DNA of 64,000 bases from the NCBI GenBank assembly GCA_963843275.1, contig CAWJJM010000010.1, positions 372,001-436,000 on the forward strand. The letters are read 5' to 3'. The notes under the pieces are model-generated. The model searched no databases. It had not been told where the DNA came from and worked only from the letters and a program-made list of their open reading frames with translations. Source of the DNA: CAWJJM01 sp963843275 (GTDB lineage: Bacteria; Acidobacteriota; Thermoanaerobaculia; Multivoradales; JBCCEF01). Positions 7,919-17,000 of the stretch are shown here, piece by piece (the stretch's first letter is position 1; each line of letters begins with the position of its first letter). The position numbers and the translations under genes were made by a program.

Positions 7919-9085
7919 TCAGCGGTGGGGAGGCCCGCCGAGATCCTTGAGCTGCTGCTCGAGCTTCTTGCGCTCCTCCTCCATCTGGCGGATCTCCTCG
8001 TTCTCCGCCTCGATCTCCTTGTTCTCCTGGGAGATCTTCTGGTTCTCCTGGACGCGCTGCGCGCTCTGCGGGTCGCCTCCCTTGAGGTACGCCTCGCGGG
8101 CGGCGTCGAACTGCTTCATCTTCTCCTTCGCGAAGCCGATCTGGCGCCACACCATCTTGCGGGCCTTGTCGTCCTGGGCCTTCTGCAGCGCCGACTGCGC
8201 CGCGCTGTCGGCGTTGTCGTACTGGCCGAGCAGGGTGTACGCCTGGGCCATGTAGTAGTGCGGATACCAGGCCGAGCCGCCCTTGGCGGCGGCCTTCTTC
8301 AGCGTCTGCACGGCATCCTGGTACTCGGCCGCGCCGAGCTGGAGCTCACCGAGCAGGAGGAGGTTGTCGTAGTCCGGCCGCGCCGTCGCCAGGGCGTCGG
8401 CGACCTGCACCGCGTGCCCGTAGATCGCCTTCTTGCGATCCCCGTTGGGCGCCTCGCGTGCCTGGCGCACCAGCGCCTTGGCGAGCGCCTCGCGCTTGCG
8501 CAGATCCTGGCCGTCGAGGCGCACCGAGCTCTCCAGCGCGCTCACTGCCTGCGACGTCTGGCCCGCGTTGAAGGCCGCGGTGCCGTAGCGGTACCAGGCG
8601 TCGGCGTCGTTCGGCGACGACTCCGTGATCTTCTTCAGGGCGCCCAGCGCGGCGTCGCTGTTGCCGCTCTTGTCGAGCGCCAGGGCCAGCATCTGCTGAT
8701 AGCTCGCCTGCTGGCTCTTCGGCAGCGAGGCGGGGTTGATGCGCTGCAGCATGCCCGCCGCGTCCTTGTACCGCTGGTTCGCCAGGTAGGCCTGGCCGAG
8801 CGCGATCTGGTAGGCCACCTTGTCGGGCTGCAGCTCGTAGGCCTTCTTCAGCGCCGCCAGGGCGGGCGCGTTGCGGTCGAGCTTGAGCAGGGTGAGGCCG
8901 AGCATGTACTGGCCACCGTCGTACTCCGGCTGCTTCTCGACCACGGCCGAGAACTCCTGGGCCGCCTGGTCGTACTTGCCGGCCTTGAAGGCGGCCACGC
9001 CCTCCTCCCAACCGGCGCGGGCCACACCGGCCCCGACCAGCAGCAGGAGCGCCACGAGTGTCGTCGTCAGGGTGGTCCTTCTCAT
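7919..9085 (-). CDS. Exported tetratricopeptide-repeat protein with C-terminal coiled coil
   Basis: 388 residues from the ATG at 9085, chosen for its AAAGGAG site and for the signal peptide TTTLVALLLLVGAGVARA directly after it. The body is a chain of TPR units (for example AFKAGKYDQAAQEFSAVVEK, LGLTLLKLDRNAPALAALKK, WYRYGTAAFNAGQTSQAVSA). It ends in a charged heptad region, ENKEIEAENEEIRQMEEER, that should form a coiled coil. It is the last gene of the exbB-exbD-exbD-tonB-DUF4388 run and also has its own sigma-54-type promoter. It is probably a periplasmic scaffold for the energised Exb/Ton complex; that role is inferred from position only. Confidence 0.8.
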   Translation of the reverse strand: MRRTTLTTTLVALLLLVGAGVARAGWEEGVAAFKAGKYDQAAQEFSAVVEKQPEYDGGQYMLGLTLLKLDRNAPALAALKKAYELQPDKVAYQIALGQAYLANQRYKDAAGMLQRINPASLPKSQQASYQQMLALALDKSGNSDAALGALKKITESSPNDADAWYRYGTAAFNAGQTSQAVSALESSVRLDGQDLRKREALAKALVRQAREAPNGDRKKAIYGHAVQVADALATARPDYDNLLLLGELQLGAAEYQDAVQTLKKAAAKGGSAWYPHYYMAQAYTLLGQYDNADSAAQSALQKAQDDKARKMVWRQIGFAKEKMKQFDAAREAYLKGGDPQSAQRVQENQKISQENKEIEAENEEIRQMEEERKKLEQQLKDLGGPPHR

Positions 9086-9155
9086 GCAGCGCGTCTCCTT
9101 TCGATCCGCAGAGTCTTCAAAGCGGCCCCGGAGGGCCGCGTCCGCAAAGGCAAAC

Positions 9156-9171
9156 GGCAAGAAATATGCCA
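9156..9171 (-). promoter_or_regulatory. Sigma-54 (-24/-12) promoter upstream of the TPR gene
   Basis: On the minus strand the site reads TGGCATATTTCTTGCC. TGGCA and TTGC match the sigma-54 consensus TGGCACG-N4-TTGCW, with GG and GC at the required spacing. Predicted transcription would start near 9145, giving a leader of about 60 bases that keeps the AAAGGAG site. It lies between the DUF4388 stop (9198) and the TPR start. Confidence 0.68.
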
Positions 9172-9197
9172 AAATTCCGATCTGCGACAGGACCGCT

Positions 9198-10022
9198 TCA
9201 GCGGCTCTCGATCAGGCGCCTCACGCGCCCCAGGAAGGACTTCGACTGGTTGGGGCCGAGAGCGCCCGAGACCACTTTCTCCTCGCCGCGCACGAGGTCG
9301 ACGACCGCGTCGGCGCCGCGGCCCGCCTCCAGCGTCGCCGCGGCGGAGCGGTGGATGGCGGCGAGCTCGTCGACGCGACCGCCCTCGGCGAGCAGGGCCG
9401 ACGCTTCGGCGTGGATCGCCGCGAAGACCTCCCGAAGCTCCTCCGGTGTCATCCCGCGGAGACGGTCGACGTCCAGCCCGACCAGGTCCTCCTTCAGGTC
9501 GACCAGGCCCGAGGTGATCAGGCCGTAGAGCAGCTTGCATGTGTCGAAGGGGCTCAGCCCCATCCCGGTCGCGATCTCCTCGATCGAACGACGCTCGTCG
9601 ATGCGGCAGACCAGCCGCCACTCCTGGGGCGTCAACGACACCGAGGTGGTGGTGGTCTGGTCGGTGTAGACCGGCACCAGCCGGGTGGAGGGGATGCGCT
9701 TGGAGAGCACCTGCCATTCGTCGATCCGCCGCGCCGCCTCCATCAGCAGGTTGGTGTTCGACTTCTGGATGGTGTGGCGCGGGCTGTCCTCGCCGGCGTG
9801 GAAGGTGAAGTCGCCCTCCGGCCAGATGGCGAGCTCGTAGATCGCCTCCTCGCCCTCCAGGTCCCCGGTGCGGGCGTGGACGATCTGGCCGCCACGCAGA
9901 TAGATCTCGCCGCCGGGATGTCCTTCCCGGCGGAGAGCGAAGCGGCCGGTCTTGCCCGACACCGAGACCAGTTGGACGATGTCGGGCAGAGGGAGCTCGC
10001 GCAGCGAGCCCTGAAACGCCAT
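9198..10022 (-). CDS. DUF4388 (PatA N-terminal-like) domain protein
   Basis: 274 residues, cytoplasmic by composition. Residues 1-110 carry MAFQGSLRELPLPDIVQLVS, GRFALRREG, GEIYLRGGQIVHA and AIYELAIWPEGDFTFHAG, the DUF4388 pattern. This domain is common in regulators of gliding, polarity or signalling in Myxococcota, Acidobacteriota and cyanobacterial PatA. A winged-helix-like middle (SIEEIATGMGLSPFDTCKLLYGLI) and a helical C-terminus follow. It starts 9 bases after the tonB stop, inside an Exb/Ton operon, an unusual partner for a TonB system. The mechanism is unknown. Confidence 0.8.
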   Translation of the reverse strand: MAFQGSLRELPLPDIVQLVSVSGKTGRFALRREGHPGGEIYLRGGQIVHARTGDLEGEEAIYELAIWPEGDFTFHAGEDSPRHTIQKSNTNLLMEAARRIDEWQVLSKRIPSTRLVPVYTDQTTTTSVSLTPQEWRLVCRIDERRSIEEIATGMGLSPFDTCKLLYGLITSGLVDLKEDLVGLDVDRLRGMTPEELREVFAAIHAEASALLAEGGRVDELAAIHRSAAATLEAGRGADAVVDLVRGEEKVVSGALGPNQSKSFLGRVRRLIESR

Positions 10023-10031
10023 GGGACCCCT

Positions 10032-10751
10032 CTACTGGAGGGTGAAGTTCACCGTCAGGTTGTAGTAGACGTCCACCGGCTTGCCGTTCAGCGTCGCCGG
10101 TTGGAACTTCCAGGTCTGGATCGCATCGGCGGCCGCCTTGTCGAGCCCCATCGGCAGCCCCTTGAGCACCTTGACGTTGGTGACGTTCCCCTGCTTGTCG
10201 ATGATCGCCTGCACGATGACCACGCCTTGGATGCGCGCCTTGCGCGCGATCTCCGTGTACTGCGGCTGCGGCGCGAAGGTCTTCACCGGCGCCTTGACGT
10301 CACCGCCGACGTGGATCGGACCCTCCGGCTCCGAGGGCGGCGGGCCCTCGGGGATGTCGAAGATGATGTCCGTCTCCGGCAGATCGATCTCCGGCTGGAT
10401 CTCATCCGGCGTGCGGATCGGCTCCGGCTCGTCGGGCGTCGGGTCCGGGATCGGGACCTTCTTCGCCTTCGGCTTGGGGATCTCCTGCTGCTTCTTCGGC
10501 GGTGGCGGCTTGAACCGCACCTGCTGCACGACGTACACCTTCTGCTTGTCGGGCTCGGGCGGCTTGGCGCTCACCAGCTCCGGCAGGTGGATGGCGAGCA
10601 GCACCAGGTGGAAGACGAGCGCCACGATCACCGCGACGCGCATCGTCTTGCGGTCTTCCTCGTACTCCGCGGCGAAGGTGTCGAGGGAGGAGCCGGGGGC
10701 GTTCTTCGCCGTGGTGGTCACGGCGGTGCGCTTGCTCTCGTTGTCGGCCAT
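10032..10751 (-). CDS. tonB: Energy transducer TonB
   Basis: 239 residues. A cytoplasmic N-terminus of about 37 residues precedes one transmembrane helix (RVAVIVALVFHLVLLAIHL) carrying the histidine typical of TonB anchors. A long Pro/Lys/Glu periplasmic spacer (FKPPPPKKQQEIPKPKAKK) and a C-terminal TonB domain (IQGVVIVQAIIDKQGNVTNV, ADAIQTWKFQPATLNGKPV) follow. It would couple the proton-motive force from the adjacent ExbB/ExbD channel to outer-membrane receptors. The gene sits 12 bases after exbD. No TonB-dependent receptor gene was seen in the window, so the substrate is unknown. Confidence 0.92.
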   Translation of the reverse strand: MADNESKRTAVTTTAKNAPGSSLDTFAAEYEEDRKTMRVAVIVALVFHLVLLAIHLPELVSAKPPEPDKQKVYVVQQVRFKPPPPKKQQEIPKPKAKKVPIPDPTPDEPEPIRTPDEIQPEIDLPETDIIFDIPEGPPPSEPEGPIHVGGDVKAPVKTFAPQPQYTEIARKARIQGVVIVQAIIDKQGNVTNVKVLKGLPMGLDKAAADAIQTWKFQPATLNGKPVDVYYNLTVNFTLQ

Positions 10752-10763
10752 GGATCCTCCTTA

Positions 10764-11201
10764 TCAGTACCAGAAGGCCTCGATCTCGCGTTGCGTCGGG
10801 ATCGAGATGTTCTTGACTTCGACCCCCTTCTCCTTGCCCTCGCGCAGCATGTCGAACACGTCGACCATGTAGCCGTAGGGCGCGTTGGGGTCGGGCCGGA
10901 TGATCACCGGCTTCATCGGGTTCCGCTCCAGCTTCGGCTTGAGGTAGTCGAGCACGTCGTCGAGCTTCATCGGCTGGTTGTCGACCACGATCTGACCGCT
11001 GGGTTGGATCTCGATGAGGACCGACTCCTCCTTCTCGATCATCGGCGGGTTGTCTTCCTGCTCGGGCAGCGCGAAGTCGAGGCCACGGGTGGCCGCGAAC
11101 GACGACGTCACCATGAAGTAGATGATCAGCAGGAAGGCGACGTCCGCCATCGACGCGGTCGGGATCTCTTCGCTGACGCGGCTCTTCTTGGAAATCTTCA
11201 T
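10764..11201 (-). CDS. exbD: Biopolymer transport protein ExbD/TolR family (second copy in operon)
   Basis: 145 residues with a single N-terminal helix. SMADVAFLLIIYFMVTSSF places the conserved proton-path aspartate at Asp20, followed by a periplasmic ExbD domain (IRPDPNAPYGYMVDVFDMLR). Its partner ExbD at 11216 has Asp20 in the same place, so both look functional. Paired, sequence-divergent ExbD genes are common in TonB operons of several phyla and may form heterodimers in the ExbB pentamer. It is 14 bases from its upstream neighbour and was probably cotranscribed with exbB and tonB. Confidence 0.92.
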   Translation of the reverse strand: MKISKKSRVSEEIPTASMADVAFLLIIYFMVTSSFAATRGLDFALPEQEDNPPMIEKEESVLIEIQPSGQIVVDNQPMKLDDVLDYLKPKLERNPMKPVIIRPDPNAPYGYMVDVFDMLREGKEKGVEVKNISIPTQREIEAFWY

Positions 11202-11215
11202 CGCTGTCTCCGTGA

Positions 11216-11656
11216 CTACCGGCCGCTGGGCTGGTGGTCGACCGTCTCCTGTTCCGAGAGCAGGTAGATGGTGTGGACCTTCGCCTGTTTGAGGGCGTCG
11301 ATCACCTGGTCGACCACGCGGTAGGGCACGTGCTCGTCGGCCTTGAGCACGAAGGCCCGGTTGGGGTCCTTGGACACCACGCTGGTGGCGAACGAGAGCA
11401 CGTCCTCCGGCCCCGGCACCTGCACGCTGATCTCCTCGCCGGTCGACACCCGGATGAAGCCGGCCTCGGTGATCGAGATGTACGCCGACTTCTCCGGCAC
11501 CTCGACCCGGATGTCGGTCGTCGGCAGCGCCACCTGCGTCTTGTCGACCTCGATCTGGAAGGTGACCATGAAGAAGATGATCAGCAGCAACGCGATGTCC
11601 GCCATCGACGCGGTCGGGATGACGGCGTCCTGGCGCTTGCGGGCATGGAGATGCAT
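11216..11656 (-). CDS. exbD: Biopolymer transport protein ExbD/TolR family (first copy in operon)
   Basis: 146 residues. IPTASMADIALLLIIFFMVT gives one helix with the conserved Asp20. The periplasmic part shows FVLKADEHVPYRVVDQVIDALKQA, the usual ExbD groove region, and is clearly different in sequence from the neighbouring copy. It follows exbB by 15 bases. The signature region and order make the family assignment secure; whether it is an ExbD or a TolR type in function cannot be told. Confidence 0.92.
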   Translation of the reverse strand: MHLHARKRQDAVIPTASMADIALLLIIFFMVTFQIEVDKTQVALPTTDIRVEVPEKSAYISITEAGFIRVSTGEEISVQVPGPEDVLSFATSVVSKDPNRAFVLKADEHVPYRVVDQVIDALKQAKVHTIYLLSEQETVDHQPSGR

Positions 11657-11671
11657 GACGCTCCCGTCAGC

Positions 11672-12388
11672 CTATTTCTTGTTCACGGAGGCGGCGGCCG
11701 GCGACGGCGTCATCGAGGGCGCGGCCTCGGCGGCGGCGCGCTCGGCGGTGACGCCGCTGCGGTCCATCTCCGTGAAGGTCTCGAGCAGCATGTTGGTCGC
11801 CGTCTCGATGTCGCGGACGAAGCTGGTTGATGCGGCTCATGAAGTAGTTGTAGGCGATCTGCACCGGGATGGCGATGAACAGACCGGCGGCGGTGGTGAT
11901 CAGGGCCTCGGAGATGCCGCCGGCGACCAGGCCGGGGTTCGAGAGGCCCGCCTCCTGCAACGCGTCGAACGACTTGATCATGCCGGTGACGGTGCCGAGG
12001 AAGCCGAGCAGAGGAGCCACGTTGGCGACGGTGGCGAGCACGACCAGACCCCGCTCGAGGCGGCCCATCTCGTAGAGCGCGGCGTTCTCGATCGTCTTCT
12101 CGATGTCCTCCTTGGGCTGGCCGTACTTGAGCAGGCCGGCCTTCATGATCGACGCGACCGGTCCGCGGTACTGCTCGCAGATCTTGATCGCCTCGCGCAC
12201 GGAGTGGTTGACGATCAGCGCCTTGCGGATCTTCGCCAGGAACTCGTTGACGTTGATCTTCGCCCGCCGTAGCGCGATGAAGCGTTCGATGATGAACGCC
12301 AGCGCCACCATCGAGAAGGCAAGGAGGACCACATGACCGGACCACCCTTGTCCATGTAACCCATGAAAGTTCCGCCGATATCAGGCAC
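11672..12388 (-). CDS. exbB: MotA/TolQ/ExbB proton channel (ExbB), broken by two single-base indels
   Basis: The proton channel that energises TonB. The best start is GTG at 12388 after AGGAGGAGAGCAA; it gives VPDIGGTFMGYMDKGGPVMW. The frame must then shift near 12326-12332 to reach LLAFSMVALAFIIERFIALR. The core ANVAPLLGFLGTVTGMIKSF, the ExbB signature, and SEALITTAAGLFIAIPVQIAY follow. A second shift near 11822, an extra base in GAAGCTGG, restores QFVRDIETATNMLLETF to the stop at 11672-11674. Corrected length is about 238 residues, normal for ExbB. One base missing and one base extra suggest sequencing error rather than decay. First gene of the exb-ton operon. Confidence 0.85.
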
Positions 12389-12414
12389 TTGCTCTCCTCC
12401 TCTGCCATTGGTTA

Positions 12415-12433
12415 GACCCGCCGGCGGCGGGTC
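12415..12433. repeat. Perfect inverted repeat in the exbB leader
   Basis: GACCCGCC (12415-12422) and GGCGGGTC (12426-12433) form an 8-bp perfect dyad with a 3-base centre, about 26 bases upstream of the exbB start. It could be an operator or a leader hairpin. The rest of the 225-base gap up to ruvC holds a TGGTAGCAT extended -10-like sequence on the minus strand but no clear -35 and no recognisable Fur box. Confidence 0.45.
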
Positions 12434-12613
12434 AAGTTCCCGTGCCGCGCCTCGGCCCCCGAGAGGCCCGCGCAAAAATAGGCCAGAACGCCCCTGACGG
12501 TGGTTCCACAGGCCGGGAACGACCACCGCTGGCGGAAGCGTGCAGCCGATGCTACCACAGGCGCGCGAACGTCGCTGAACTCGCGAACGGCCCGCTATCT
12601 CCTTTGCGACCGG

Positions 12614-13117
12614 TCATTTAGATCGACCATGAAGCTCCGAAATCCGGTCCATCCGCAAGCGCTGCGCGCAGCAGACCGCCACCGCCAGGGCGTCGCTCGC
12701 GTCGCGCGAGCACTCGCCCCGGAAGGAGAGGAGGAGCCGCACCATCCGCGCCACCTCGTCCTTTCCCGCCCTCCCGTTGCCGGCGACCGCCGACTTGACC
12801 TCGGCGGGAGTGAACTCGCGGACCTCGAGGCCCCGCTCGCCCAGGGCGGCGAGCAGGGCACCTCTCGCCTGCGCCAAAACAATCAAGGATTGAGAGTTCA
12901 TTCCGTGGAACGGCGACTCGAGGACGGCGGTGCCCGGCCGCAGCCGGTCGGCCACCGCGCCGATGCCGCGGGCCAGCTCCGCCAGCTTCTGCGCCAGCGG
13001 CGCCGCGGCCGGTGGGCGCAGCGTGCCGGCCTCGACCACGCTCAGGGCCGGGCCGTCGCGGCGGACGACGCCGTAGCCGGTGGCCCGGCTGCCGGGATCG
13101 ATGCCGAGGATCAGCAT
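12614..13117 (-). CDS. ruvC: Holliday-junction resolvase RuvC (crossover junction endodeoxyribonuclease)
   Basis: 167 residues from the ATG at 13117, which opens MLILGIDPGSRATGYG. The four acidic catalytic residues are in register with the E. coli enzyme: Asp7, Glu67 (in LESPF), Asp139 and Asp142 (in RDASDAL). It cleaves Holliday junctions during recombinational repair together with RuvAB. The same frame stays open for another 4 kb upstream, but that is only a shadow of yebC and the kinase gene. It lies just downstream of yebC, a widely conserved pairing. The ruvA and ruvB genes are not adjacent here. Confidence 0.95.
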   Translation of the reverse strand: MLILGIDPGSRATGYGVVRRDGPALSVVEAGTLRPPAAAPLAQKLAELARGIGAVADRLRPGTAVLESPFHGMNSQSLIVLAQARGALLAALGERGLEVREFTPAEVKSAVAGNGRAGKDEVARMVRLLLSFRGECSRDASDALAVAVCCAQRLRMDRISELHGRSK

Positions 13118-13140
13118 CCGCCCGGGCTCCGCACGCCGCC

Positions 13141-13887
13141 TCAGGCCTCCGCGGCCATCGCCGCCTCGTCGACCGACAGGTTGGCCCACACGTTCTGCAC
13201 GTCGTCGTGGTCCTCGAGGGCCTCGAGCAGGCGCAGCGCCCTCCCCGCCGCGTCGGCGTCCACCTCGAGCGAGGTCTGCGGGATCATCGCCAGCTCCTTG
13301 GCGCTGAGCGGCACCTCGCGTTCCTCGAGGGCCTCGCGCACCCGGCCGTAGTCCTCCTTGCCGGTGTAGAGCTCGTAGCCCTCGTCGCTGGTCTCGAGGT
13401 CCTCGACCCCGAGCTCGAGGGCCAGCTCCATCGCAGCCTCCTCGTCCATCGCCGAGCGTTCGACGGCGAAGTACCCGCGCTGCTCGAACATCCAGGCCAC
13501 GCAGCCGGTCTCCCCGAGGCTGCCGCCGTGACGGGAGAACAGGTGACGCAGCTCGGCCACCGTCCGGTTGCGGTTGTCGGTCATCGCTTCCACCAGGACC
13601 GCCACCCCGCCGGGCCCGTAGCCCTCGTAGGTGATCTCCTCGTACGACGTGCCCTCGAGGTCGCCGGTGCCCTTGGCGACCGCCCGGTCGATGGTGTCGT
13701 TGGGCACGTTGTCGGCGCGGGCGTCGTTGATCGCGGCGCGCAGGCGCGGGTTGCCGCCCGGGTCCCCGCCGCCCAGGCGGGCCGCCACGGTGACCTCTTT
13801 GAGGAGCCTGGTCCAGCGCTTGGCGCGCTTCTGGTCGAGGACGGCCTTCTTGTGCTTGATGCCCGCCCACTTGCTGTGCCCTGACAT
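13141..13887 (-). CDS. yebC: YebC/PmpR family protein (TACO1-like)
   Basis: 248 residues starting MSGHSKWAGIKHKKAVLDQK, the near-invariant family N-terminus. RAAINDARADNVPNDTIDRA, YEGYGPGGVAVLVE and TDNRNRTVAELRHLFSRHGG follow. Family members are described as transcriptional regulators and, more recently, as factors easing ribosome stalling at proline stretches. Many proteins in this window carry polyproline tracts. It leads the yebC-ruvC pair with a gap of 23 bases and is divergent from the Ser/Thr kinase gene; no convincing promoter for it was found in the 199-base gap. Confidence 0.95.
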   Translation of the reverse strand: MSGHSKWAGIKHKKAVLDQKRAKRWTRLLKEVTVAARLGGGDPGGNPRLRAAINDARADNVPNDTIDRAVAKGTGDLEGTSYEEITYEGYGPGGVAVLVEAMTDNRNRTVAELRHLFSRHGGSLGETGCVAWMFEQRGYFAVERSAMDEEAAMELALELGVEDLETSDEGYELYTGKEDYGRVREALEEREVPLSAKELAMIPQTSLEVDADAAGRALRLLEALEDHDDVQNVWANLSVDEAAMAAEA

Positions 13888-14018
13888 CGCGTTCGACTCC
13901 CTGGGAGCTGACAGACCTGCGGAGGTGTTCCGATCGGCCGCCGGAGCGACCGCACGGACGCAAGCATAATCGAAATGCCGGCGCGCTTATTCCGGACGGC
14001 GCGCCGGCGGGGCGCGCG

Positions 14019-14047
14019 TTGACTCCCCTACCCCGCGGTGCTAGAAA
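14019..14047 (+). promoter_or_regulatory. Sigma-70-type promoter for the Ser/Thr kinase gene
   Basis: TTGACT (14019-14024), a 17-base spacer and TAGAAA (14042-14047) preceded by TGC (extended -10). Predicted start near 14054 gives a leader of about 33 bases before the ATG at 14087. Confidence 0.6.
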
Positions 14048-14086
14048 GCCAACTCCAGCTCCCTTTCGACACCGCTGAGCCCGCTG

Positions 14087-17000
14087 ATGCCGTCCATTCT
14101 CGTCGTCGAGCACGAAGGCCGCTACATCGAGCGGATCCAGGACGCGCTGAGCGCCGAGGGGTGGCAACCCCGCTTCGTCGCCGGCCGCCCGGAGGCGCTG
14201 CGCGCCGCCGCCTCGGAGGCGCCCCACCTCGTGCTGGTCAACGCCGAGCTGCCGGGAGCGGCCGAGCTGCTGCGCTCCTTCGCCCGCCGCAACGGCGGCC
14301 CCGGCGCCGTGGCCCTGGTCCCCGAGCGCGGTGCCGTCGAGGGCCTCGAGGCCGACGAGATCCTGGCCAAGCCCTTCACCGACCAGGACCTGCGCCTGGT
14401 GGTGCGGCGCGGCCTCGCCGGCAGCCTGCAGGGCCGGCCCGGCGAGCGGCCGGCGGCCGGCGCCGGCGGGGACGACCACAAGCTGACCTCGCAGGAGATC
14501 TTCGGCGATCTGCTCGCCGAGGTCGAGGACGAGCTCGCCGCCGCCGGGGGCGAGGAGGCCGCCGACCTCGCCGCCGACGCGGCGGAGCCGCCGGCGGCGG
14601 GCGAGCCACCGGGGCCGACGACCCCGCCGCCCACACCCGCCGCGGCGGGCGCCGATCCCCGCGAGGGGACCGCGGCCGACATCGAGCGCCGCATCGAGAA
14701 GACCCTCTCCGGCCTGTTCGACACCCCGCCCAGGCCGGCCGCCGCGGCCGGCGGCGCCCCCGCCGCTCGCCGGGCCGAGGGCGCCGCCGCCCCCGCCGCC
14801 CGCCCGCCCCGCGACGAGGTCGACGAGCTCCTCGACATGACGCTGTCGAGCCTGGAGCTGGAGAAACGCCGCTCCGCCGCCGCCCGCCGCAGCGCCCTCG
14901 AGGGCGAGCCGATCGACCTGTCCGAGCTCGAGGCGCTCGCCGGTCACCGCGGGCGGCGCCCCCGCCCACCGGCCGCGGCCACCGCGGAGCCGCCGGCGAC
15001 CGCCCCGGCGCCGGTGGCGGCCGAGGGGCCCGACGAGGCCGCCACCGCGGAGGCGGAGGTCGCGGCGTCCCACCCCGCGGCGGATGCGGCGCCGGCCGCC
15101 GGGGGACCGGGTGCGGAAGCGGCGGACGCGGCCGCGGAGGAGGCGGCGGCCCGAGGGGAGCGGGAGGGCGGGCCGGTGGCCGCTGCGGAGGGACCGGAGG
15201 AGGAGCCGGCGGTGTGGGAGGAGGAGCCGGCGGTGTGGGAGGAGGCGGCCGAGGCGGACGGGGAGCCCGACGAGGCAGCGGCCGAGCCCGCCGAGGAGGC
15301 GGTCGCCGAGACCGCGGCCGCCGCCGGCGAGGGCCGCCGCTTCGGCCACTACACGCTGCTCGAGCGCATCGCCGTCGGCGGCATGGCCGAGGTCTGGAAG
15401 GCGCGGATGACCGGTGTCGAGGGCTTCCAGAAGACGGTGGCGATCAAGAAGATCCTGCCCCACATGACCGACCACGCGGACTTCGTCTCGATGTTCATCG
15501 ACGAGGCCAAGCTGGCGGCGCAGCTCAACCATCCCAACATCACCCACATCTACGACCTGGGCAAGCTCGGCGACGACTACTACATCGCCATGGAGTACGT
15601 CGAGGGGCGCAACCTGCGCGCCATCCTCAACGACGGGCGCCGCCAGCACCGCCCGCTGCCGGTGGGCCTGGCCCTGCTGATCGCCGCGCGCCTCGCCGCC
15701 GCGCTCGACTACGCGCACCGCAAGCGCGACTTCGACGACCGCGAGCTGGAGCTGGTCCACCGCGACGTCTCGCCGCAGAACGTGCTGATCAGCGACGAAG
15801 GGGACATCAAGCTCTGCGACTTCGGCATCAGCAAGGCGGTGGCGAAGGTGAGCCAGACGGAGACCGGCGCCCTGAAGGGGAAGCTCCAGTACATGTCCCC
15901 CGAGCAGGCCTGGGGCAAGCCGGTCGACGCGCGCTCGGACATCTTCTCGCTCGGCACCCTGCTCTTCGAGATGCTCACCGGGCAGCGGCTGTTCACCGGC
16001 GACAGCGAGCTGTCGGTGCTCGAGGCGGTGCGCGACTGCCGCGTCCGCTCGCCGCGCGAGGTACGCGCCGAGGTGCCCGCCGCGGCCGACGCCCTGGTGC
16101 TGCGGGCGCTGGCCGCCCGACCCGAGGACCGCTTCGCCACCGCCGGCGCCATGCGCCAGGAGCTCGACCGCATCCTCCACGACCTCAAGCCGATGCCGAA
16201 CCCGGGCGACCTGACGGCCTACCTGGCCGCGCTCGCCGGCGGCGGGGAGGGTGCGGCGGCCGCCGAGGAGGCGCCCGCCGCGCCGCCGGAGGAGATGGAG
16301 GCGCGGGTGCCGGGCGGCGCCGCGGCCGCGGCGGCGGCACCGCCGGCGGCGGGGACCGGCTCCGCGGTGCGGGTCGAGGCGGCCGCCGTGCCACCGGGGG
16401 CGGGCGGCGACGGCGAGCCCGCCGAGGAGCCGGCCGCCGAGCGCACCGGTTCCACGATCACCCGCACCGACGCCTGGACCGGCACCTGGGCCCCCACCGA
16501 CCATCCCGTCGGCTCCACCCCGGCGCTGGCGTCGTCCGGCGCCGTCGAGGTCGAGGAGGGCGGGAGCCGCGGCCGCTGGCTGCTGGTCGCCGGAATCCTG
16601 CTCCTGGTGGCGGTGGTCGTGGCCGCCTGGCTGCTGTTCGGGCGGCCCGCGCCCGCGACGCCGGCCCCGGCGCCCGGTGCGAGCGCGCCGGCCGAGCCCA
16701 CCGCCGGCGCCGCGCCGGCGCCGGTCCGGGAGACCGCTCCGGAGGCGGGTCCGCCGGCCGGCGCCGCCAGCGGTGCGGGCGCCCCGGCGCCGCGGCAGGC
16801 CGGCGCGGTGCAGCCCGCGGCGGCGCCGCCCGAGAGCGGGCCGACGGACGAGGAGCTGAGCACCCTGATCGACCAGGAGCTGGCCCGCCGCGAGGAGAAG
16901 ATCCGCGCCGAGTACGAGAGCCGCCAGCGCCGGCTCGAGGCCGAGATCGCCCGCGTCCGGGAGGCTGCGCCGCCACCGGCCACGACCCCGCCCGCCGCCG

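Noticed and set aside
12460..12500. TGGCCTATTTTTGC upstream of exbB as a sigma-54 promoter
   Set aside because: The GG to GC distance is one base short, and sigma-54 promoters do not tolerate this.
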